64,000 nucleotides of DNA from Myxococcus stipitatus DSM 14675 (GTDB lineage Bacteria; Myxococcota; Myxococcia; Myxococcales; Myxococcaceae). Numbering within the stretch: position 1 is the first letter of the stretch; the number at the start of each line of letters is the position of its first letter. Below are positions 59,562-64,000 of this stretch, one piece after another. Location of the stretch: contig NC_020126.1 of NCBI RefSeq assembly GCF_000331735.1, positions 7,257,501 through 7,321,500 on the forward strand, written 5' to 3'. The position numbers and the translations under genes are program-made. The notes below the pieces were generated by a model. That model made no database searches. It was not told the DNA's origin and saw only the letters and a list, made by a program, of their open reading frames with translations.

Positions 59562-62180
59562 ATGACCCTGGCCTCTGTGATGCCCAATCCGCCCGAAGCT
59601 TCGCCTCCGTCCACCCCGGCCCCCGTGCCTCCACGCCCCAGCCTGGGCGCGCGCCTCTGGAAGTGGACGAAGCGGCTGCTCATCACCGGGGCCGTGGGCC
59701 TGGTCCTGTGCCTGCTCGTCGCCGTGGGCACGTACCTCTACTTCAGCCGCGACCTGCCCTCGGTGGACACGCTGCGCAACTACCAGTTGCCCCAGGTCAC
59801 CAAGGTGACGTGTGGCGACGGGAGCATCTGCGCCGAGTACGCCTTCGAGAAGCGCACCGTGGTGCGCGTGGAGGCCCTGCCGTCGCACGTGCGCGACGCG
59901 TTCCTCGCCGCCGAGGACGCGGACTTCTACAAGCACGTGGGCCTGGACCCCTTCGGCATCGCGCGCGCCACCGTCAAGAACCTCATCCCCGGCAGCACCA
60001 AGTCCGGCGCCTCCACCATCACCCAGCAGGTGGTGAAGAACCTGCTGCTCACGCCGGAGCGCAAGCTGTCGCGCAAGATTCGCGAGTGGATTCTCACGCC
60101 GCGCGTCGAGGAGGCGCTCACCAAGGACCAGATTCTCGGCCTCTACATCAACCAGTCCTACTACGGGCAGCGGCGGTACGGCCTGGAGGAGGCGGCGCTC
60201 TATTATTTTGGCAAGAGCGCCAAGGACTTGAGCGTGGGAGAGGCCGCCGTCCTCGCGGGCACGGTGCAGAGTCCGCACCGCATCAACCCGGTGACGAACA
60301 TGACGCGGGCCAAGTCCCGCCAGCGCTACGTGCTGCGGCAGATGTCCAACCAGGGCTTCGTGCCGTTGAAGATCGTGGAGGGGGAGCTGGACAAGCCCAT
60401 CGTCCTGGCGCCCCGCCCCAAGCCGAGGGTGGGCCCGTACTACGCGGAGGAGATTCGCCGCACCCTCATCGAGCGCTATGGCGAAGAGGCGGTGATGCGA
60501 GGTGGCCTGCGCGTGGACATCGCCATGGTTCCGCACCTCCAGGTCGCCGCGGAGCAGGCGGTGCGCGACGGGCTGGAGGCGATGGACCGGCGCCAGGGCT
60601 ACCGAGGTCCCCGCGGCACGCTGGAGGACGCGCGGTGGGCGCGGCTTCGCGGCATGGTCGTCACCCGCATCGAGGAGGCCGGTCGCCGGCAGAAGGACCA
60701 GGGCTACGTCGCGGACCTGTCGCCGCTCGCGCAGGTGGAGAAGCCCGCGGAACCGAAGCCCGGCGCCGTCACGGAGGCCGAGGTGGAAGGCGCGGAGGAG
60801 CAGCGCCCGGACCTGTCGTCCGAGGACGAGGCCCCTCCGTCGGAGGAGGAATTGCTGGTGGGCGCGGTGCCCTTGCAGCCGCTGGAGGAAGGGCTGCGGC
60901 TGACGGGCTACGTGTCCGAGGTCGATGAGAAGCGCAACATCGCGCGCGTGGACCTGGTGGGCCGCACCGCGGAGGTGGCGTACTCCACCGTCACCTGGGC
61001 CCGGCAGAAGGGAAAGAGCGCGCCGAAGAACATCTCGGACGTGTTCGCGAAGGGGCAGCTCGTCTTCGTGCGAGTCCTGAAGGCGCCGCCCGCCCCGGCC
61101 TTCGTGGAGGCCGCGCTGGACCAGATTCCGGAGGTGCAGGGCGGCCTGGTGGCCATCCGCCCGGACAACCGGCACGTCGTCGCGCTGGTGGGTGGGTACG
61201 ACGCGGCGCGCTCGTCGTTCAACCGCGCCACCCAGGCGAAGCGTCAGCCGGGCTCGTCCTTCAAGCCGTTCCTCTACGGCGCCGCGATGGCGAGCGGACG
61301 CTACACGCCGCTGTCCCAGGTGAACGACGCGCCCGAGGCGATTCGCGACCCGTACACGGGCAAGACGTGGAAGCCGCAGAACTACGACCGCAAGTTCGAA
61401 GGCCCCATGACGCTGCGCCAGGCGCTCACGAAGTCGAAGAACACCGTGTCGGTGCGCCTCATCGAGTCGCTCACGCCGCCCACTGTCATCGACTTCGCGC
61501 GGCGGGCGGGCATCCACTCGGCCATGCCGGAGAACCTCACGCTGGCGCTGGGCACCGGCGAGGTGACGATTCTGGAGGCGGTGAACGCGTACGCCACGCT
61601 CCAGGCCAATGGCCGCTACGCGGAGCCGCTCATGCTGCTGCGCGTGCGCGACTCGCGCGGCAAGGTGCTGGAGGAGCATCAGCCGGGCTTCGAGGAGACG
61701 CTGCCTCCCGCCGTCGCGTACCTCACCACGTCGCTGATGCGCAGCGTGGTGGAGGAAGGGACCGCGAAGGCGGTGCGCGAGCTGAACCGCCCCGCCGCGG
61801 GCAAGACGGGCACCACGCAGGAGTCTCGGGACACGTGGTTCTCCGGCTACACGATGGACTACGTGGCCAGCGCGTGGGTGGGCTTCGATGACAACTCCCC
61901 CATGGGGAGCAGCGAGACGGGTGGACGCGCCGCGCTGCCCATCTGGCTCCACTTCATGCGCACCGCGCACGAGGGCCTCCCCGCGCGCGACTTCGAGGTG
62001 CCCTCCGGCGTCCTCCAGGTTCGCATCGACCCCGTCACGGGGCTCCTCGCCGGGGCATCCGTTCCGGGCCGGGTGGAGCCGTTCCTCGATGGCACCCAGC
62101 CCACCGCCGAGGCCCCTCCGCCGGGCCAGGTGACCACCGACGAGTTCTTCCTCAACGAAGGCAACAGGAAGGGCCTGTGA
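59562..62180 (+). CDS. Class A penicillin-binding protein (PBP1A type)
   Basis: 872 aa: cytoplasmic head, one membrane helix (about 40-62), GT51 glycosyltransferase with AAEDADFYKHVGLD, and the transpeptidase with catalytic S565 and K568 (PGSSFKPF), SKN (TKSKNTVS) and KTGTT (AGKTGTTQ). An OB-like insert (about 415-520) lies between. It polymerises and crosslinks peptidoglycan. Start may be ATG 59562 or 59580. The next gene starts inside its stop codon (GTGA). Confidence 0.92.
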   Translation: MTLASVMPNPPEASPPSTPAPVPPRPSLGARLWKWTKRLLITGAVGLVLCLLVAVGTYLYFSRDLPSVDTLRNYQLPQVTKVTCGDGSICAEYAFEKRTVVRVEALPSHVRDAFLAAEDADFYKHVGLDPFGIARATVKNLIPGSTKSGASTITQQVVKNLLLTPERKLSRKIREWILTPRVEEALTKDQILGLYINQSYYGQRRYGLEEAALYYFGKSAKDLSVGEAAVLAGTVQSPHRINPVTNMTRAKSRQRYVLRQMSNQGFVPLKIVEGELDKPIVLAPRPKPRVGPYYAEEIRRTLIERYGEEAVMRGGLRVDIAMVPHLQVAAEQAVRDGLEAMDRRQGYRGPRGTLEDARWARLRGMVVTRIEEAGRRQKDQGYVADLSPLAQVEKPAEPKPGAVTEAEVEGAEEQRPDLSSEDEAPPSEEELLVGAVPLQPLEEGLRLTGYVSEVDEKRNIARVDLVGRTAEVAYSTVTWARQKGKSAPKNISDVFAKGQLVFVRVLKAPPAPAFVEAALDQIPEVQGGLVAIRPDNRHVVALVGGYDAARSSFNRATQAKRQPGSSFKPFLYGAAMASGRYTPLSQVNDAPEAIRDPYTGKTWKPQNYDRKFEGPMTLRQALTKSKNTVSVRLIESLTPPTVIDFARRAGIHSAMPENLTLALGTGEVTILEAVNAYATLQANGRYAEPLMLLRVRDSRGKVLEEHQPGFEETLPPAVAYLTTSLMRSVVEEGTAKAVRELNRPAAGKTGTTQESRDTWFSGYTMDYVASAWVGFDDNSPMGSSETGGRAALPIWLHFMRTAHEGLPARDFEVPSGVLQVRIDPVTGLLAGASVPGRVEPFLDGTQPTAEAPPPGQVTTDEFFLNEGNRKGL

Positions 62181-63538
62181 GCCGAGCCCTGGTTCTCGTC
62201 CTCGCCTGGGGACTGTGCGCGTTCGCGGCGCCCGTGTCCCCTTCCACACCGGACAACAGTGCCCCCGCGGTGCAGCGCCTGTCGCAGGCCCTGGCCACGT
62301 CGGTGCGTGCGTTGCCCGCGGAGGCGCCTGTCGCGCTGTATCTCTCGGGTGGCTCGGCCGAGCTGCGGCGCGCGGTGGGAAGTGTCCTCGCGGGACGCCT
62401 CGCGGCCGTGGGGCTCGCACCCACGCTGGTCGATGCCCCGAGCGCGGAGGCGGCCGAAGGGGTGGCGCGTGCCCAGGGGGCGCGCACGCTGGTGCGGCTG
62501 ACGCTGGATGTGGAGGCGGGCGCCCTGCGCGCGCGGGGAGATGCGCTGGGCACGTGGGTCAACTTCTGGTCGGGCCGTGCGCCCACGCGTCCGGCGAAGC
62601 CTTCAGGGGCGCTCGCCGAGTCGGTGGACGCGGACGCGGAGGTGCTGGCCCTGGCTTCGCTGGGTCTGCCTCCGACGTCGACGGGCTCACCGGAAGGGCC
62701 CACCAAGAGCATCCGATTGCTGGGCGCCACGTGGGTTCGACTCGAGCAGCCGGTGGCCGCGCTCGCCGCCGGGGACCTGGATGGGGATGGCCGGGATGAA
62801 ATCGCGGTGATGACGGAGGCGGACGTGTCCGTCTTCGGCGCGGATGGGCGGCTGCTGGCGCGCAGGGAACTGAGCGCCCTGCCCTTCTCGAGTGCGCCCA
62901 CTCGCGAGCCCTTTGGGGTGATGGCCGTGTTGCCAGGACCGCCTCGGCTGGCGGCGTGGAGTTCGCGGCGTGCGCAGGGGGAGGTGCTCGTGTTGGACAA
63001 GGGGCGCGGCACGCTGCGGCCCGTGGGCCCTCTCGACGGTGCGCCGTTGGGAGCCGTGGAGAGAGGGAGCTTCGTGCCGGGCCAGACGTCGTTCCAGGCC
63101 GAGGTCCGGTCCGCCGATGGCAAGGTCCAGGTGCTTCCCGCGCCCTTCTCCACCGCGAGCCTCGCTCCGCCTCGGATGCTCTTCGTGCATCCGGATGCGA
63201 CGGCGTCTCTCTATGCGCGCCCGGGTGCGCCTCCCACGCGCCTCCTGGGACTGGGCACGGGCAGTGCGCTGGGAGACCTGGATGGCGACGGCACGCCCGA
63301 GCTGCTCACCACGTCGGCCCTGCTCCAGCCGGCTCCGGATGTGCTGCGGGTCCACTCGCTCAAGGCGGAGGACCCCGTCGCGCACGAGCCGCTCTGGCAG
63401 GGCTCGCTCCCCCCGGGCCGGGCGCTGTTCGTGGTGGTGGCCGACCTGGATGGCGATGCGCGCCGCGAGGTGGTGGTGGGGCTGTGGAAGCCCGACGGCA
63501 CCGGAGAGCTGTTCCTTCTTCGCCAGGGTGCGCCATGA
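62177..63538 (+). CDS. Exported FG-GAP/VCBS-repeat protein
   Basis: 453 aa with signal peptide MSRALVLVLAWGLCAFAAP. Three calcium-type repeats are seen: AAGDLDGDGRDEIAVM, ALGDLDGDGTPELLTT and VVADLDGDARREVVVG, each a beta-propeller blade end. The N-terminal domain (about 25-150) is Ala-rich and unassigned. GTG 62177 overlaps the PBP stop; its own stop overlaps the next ATG, so the three genes form one operon, suggesting an envelope role. Confidence 0.75.
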   Translation: MSRALVLVLAWGLCAFAAPVSPSTPDNSAPAVQRLSQALATSVRALPAEAPVALYLSGGSAELRRAVGSVLAGRLAAVGLAPTLVDAPSAEAAEGVARAQGARTLVRLTLDVEAGALRARGDALGTWVNFWSGRAPTRPAKPSGALAESVDADAEVLALASLGLPPTSTGSPEGPTKSIRLLGATWVRLEQPVAALAAGDLDGDGRDEIAVMTEADVSVFGADGRLLARRELSALPFSSAPTREPFGVMAVLPGPPRLAAWSSRRAQGEVLVLDKGRGTLRPVGPLDGAPLGAVERGSFVPGQTSFQAEVRSADGKVQVLPAPFSTASLAPPRMLFVHPDATASLYARPGAPPTRLLGLGTGSALGDLDGDGTPELLTTSALLQPAPDVLRVHSLKAEDPVAHEPLWQGSLPPGRALFVVVADLDGDARREVVVGLWKPDGTGELFLLRQGAP

Positions 63539-64000
63539 CGTCCCGCTTCAGTGTCGCGAGCCTCGTGCTCCTGGGCTCCTTGTCCGCGCTCGCCGCGAGC
63601 CGTCCGCGCTATGGCGGCGAAGTGCGCGTGGCCCATGCCGGGCCTCCCGAGGTCGGCGAGCCTTCGCTCGCGGATACGCCGCTGGAGGCCACGCTCCTGG
63701 GCCTGCTGTCGCGGCCCGTCTGCTCGGTGACGGCCGAGGGCGAGGTGCATCCCGCGCTCGCGCGTGAGCTGTCGCGCCCGACGCCGCAGGTCTCGCGGCT
63801 GACGATGCCCACCGCGACCAGCGCGGGGGCGATGGCTCGGGCGTGGATGCGGCTGGCGAGTGCGGAAGGTGCGTCGCCGTACCGTGCCCTGCTCTTCCCG
63901 CTGCGCGGAGAGGGGCGGCAGATCAGCGCGAGTGGCGCCACGCTGGACCTGGCGCTCGCCTTCCCGTGGCCCGACCTGGAGCGAGGGCTGTGTCATCCGG
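63535..64000 (+). CDS. Solute-binding-protein-like exported protein, N-terminal part
   Basis: The first 155 codons are present; the gene runs off the window. Signal peptide MTSRFSVASLVLLGSLSALAA, then RPRYGGEVRVAH and ADTPLEATLLGLLSRPVCSV, the beginning of family-5 (peptide/oligopeptide) substrate-binding proteins. ATG overlaps the FG-GAP stop by ATGA. No ABC permease is seen in the window. Confidence 0.65.
   Translation, partial: MTSRFSVASLVLLGSLSALAASRPRYGGEVRVAHAGPPEVGEPSLADTPLEATLLGLLSRPVCSVTAEGEVHPALARELSRPTPQVSRLTMPTATSAGAMARAWMRLASAEGASPYRALLFPLRGEGRQISASGATLDLALAFPWPDLERGLCHP

Noticed and set aside
58216-59634. Minus-strand extension upstream of xthA
   Set aside because: Antisense of the TPR gene; ExoIII begins at MKIATWNVNS.
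59358-62420. 1020-codon minus-strand open frame
   Set aside because: Lies opposite the PBP1A gene; composition is that of a shadow frame (His/Arg/Leu-rich) and no start signal or motif is seen.

Overview
This window reads as chromosomal DNA of a myxobacterium, most likely Myxococcaceae (Myxococcus, Corallococcus or Pyxidicoccus type). The evidence is the very high GC coding sequence with GTG starts, a large Che cluster, many lipoproteins and Cys-rich secreted proteins, and enhancer-binding and LytTR regulators. No rRNA, tRNA or CRISPR array was seen.

Layout. 1-4.8 kb: end of a sulfatase-fold gene, a coupled phosphoesterase lipoprotein/outer-membrane pair, a small membrane protein, and a dgcN-dgcA pair for D-glutamate catabolism. 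4.77-10.63 kb: the most striking part of the window, four tandem copies of a two-gene unit on the minus strand. Each unit has a nearly invariant 111-112 aa secreted four-Cys protein, a 13-nt gap, an astacin-like (HExxHxxGxxHE, Met-turn) metalloprotease lipoprotein with a propeptide EGDI motif, and its own hairpin terminator. The small protein and the protease pro-region are almost constant, while the catalytic domains have diverged. 10.63-11.83 kb: noncoding, with three similar palindromes. 11.8-20.2 kb: membrane-anchored MutS-like ATPase, fadN-fadA beta-oxidation operon, M1 aminopeptidase, orphan DpnA-type methyltransferase.

20.4-33.1 kb, all minus strand: rpmE; an exported 5'-nucleotidase-fold protein interrupted by an in-frame TGA that fits a selenocysteine codon (CG-U followed by PSGGLARR, with a perfect 8-bp stem whose G-first apical loop starts 18 nt downstream); a CpoB/YbgF-like coiled-coil TPR lipoprotein; and a chemosensory operon read in the order Pal-like lipoprotein, CheW, divergent CheW, two six-helix MCPs, CheA-REC, CheB, CheR-TPR. 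33.4-34.85 kb: NtrC-type regulator with an 11-G tract inside the gene.

34.85-39.5 kb: an accessory island with remnants of a tyrosine recombinase, a MuF-like phage protein, an IS630 transposase, IstB and a small terminase, a 72-bp direct repeat, a lower-GC gene for a phosphodiester-glycosidase (NAGPA-like) protein, and two small genes. 39.7-64 kb: mostly core-like genes: a DUF6891-like protein, AzlCD exporter with a divergent XRE-cupin regulator, DnaK-like ATPase, YedK/HMCES, lipoproteins, a degenerate MBL-fold protein, a LytS/LytTR two-component pair, VOC protein, dGTPase-like HD protein, OmpA protein, GMC oxidase with an extra Cys cluster, an Arg-rich basic protein, two secreted alpha/beta hydrolases, a frameshifted xthA, a TPR protein, and an overlapping set PBP1A - FG-GAP protein - solute-binding-like protein that runs off the window.

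The two main leads are the constant-partner/variable-protease array and the putative selenoprotein. Functions are inferred from motifs read by eye; no database search was possible.
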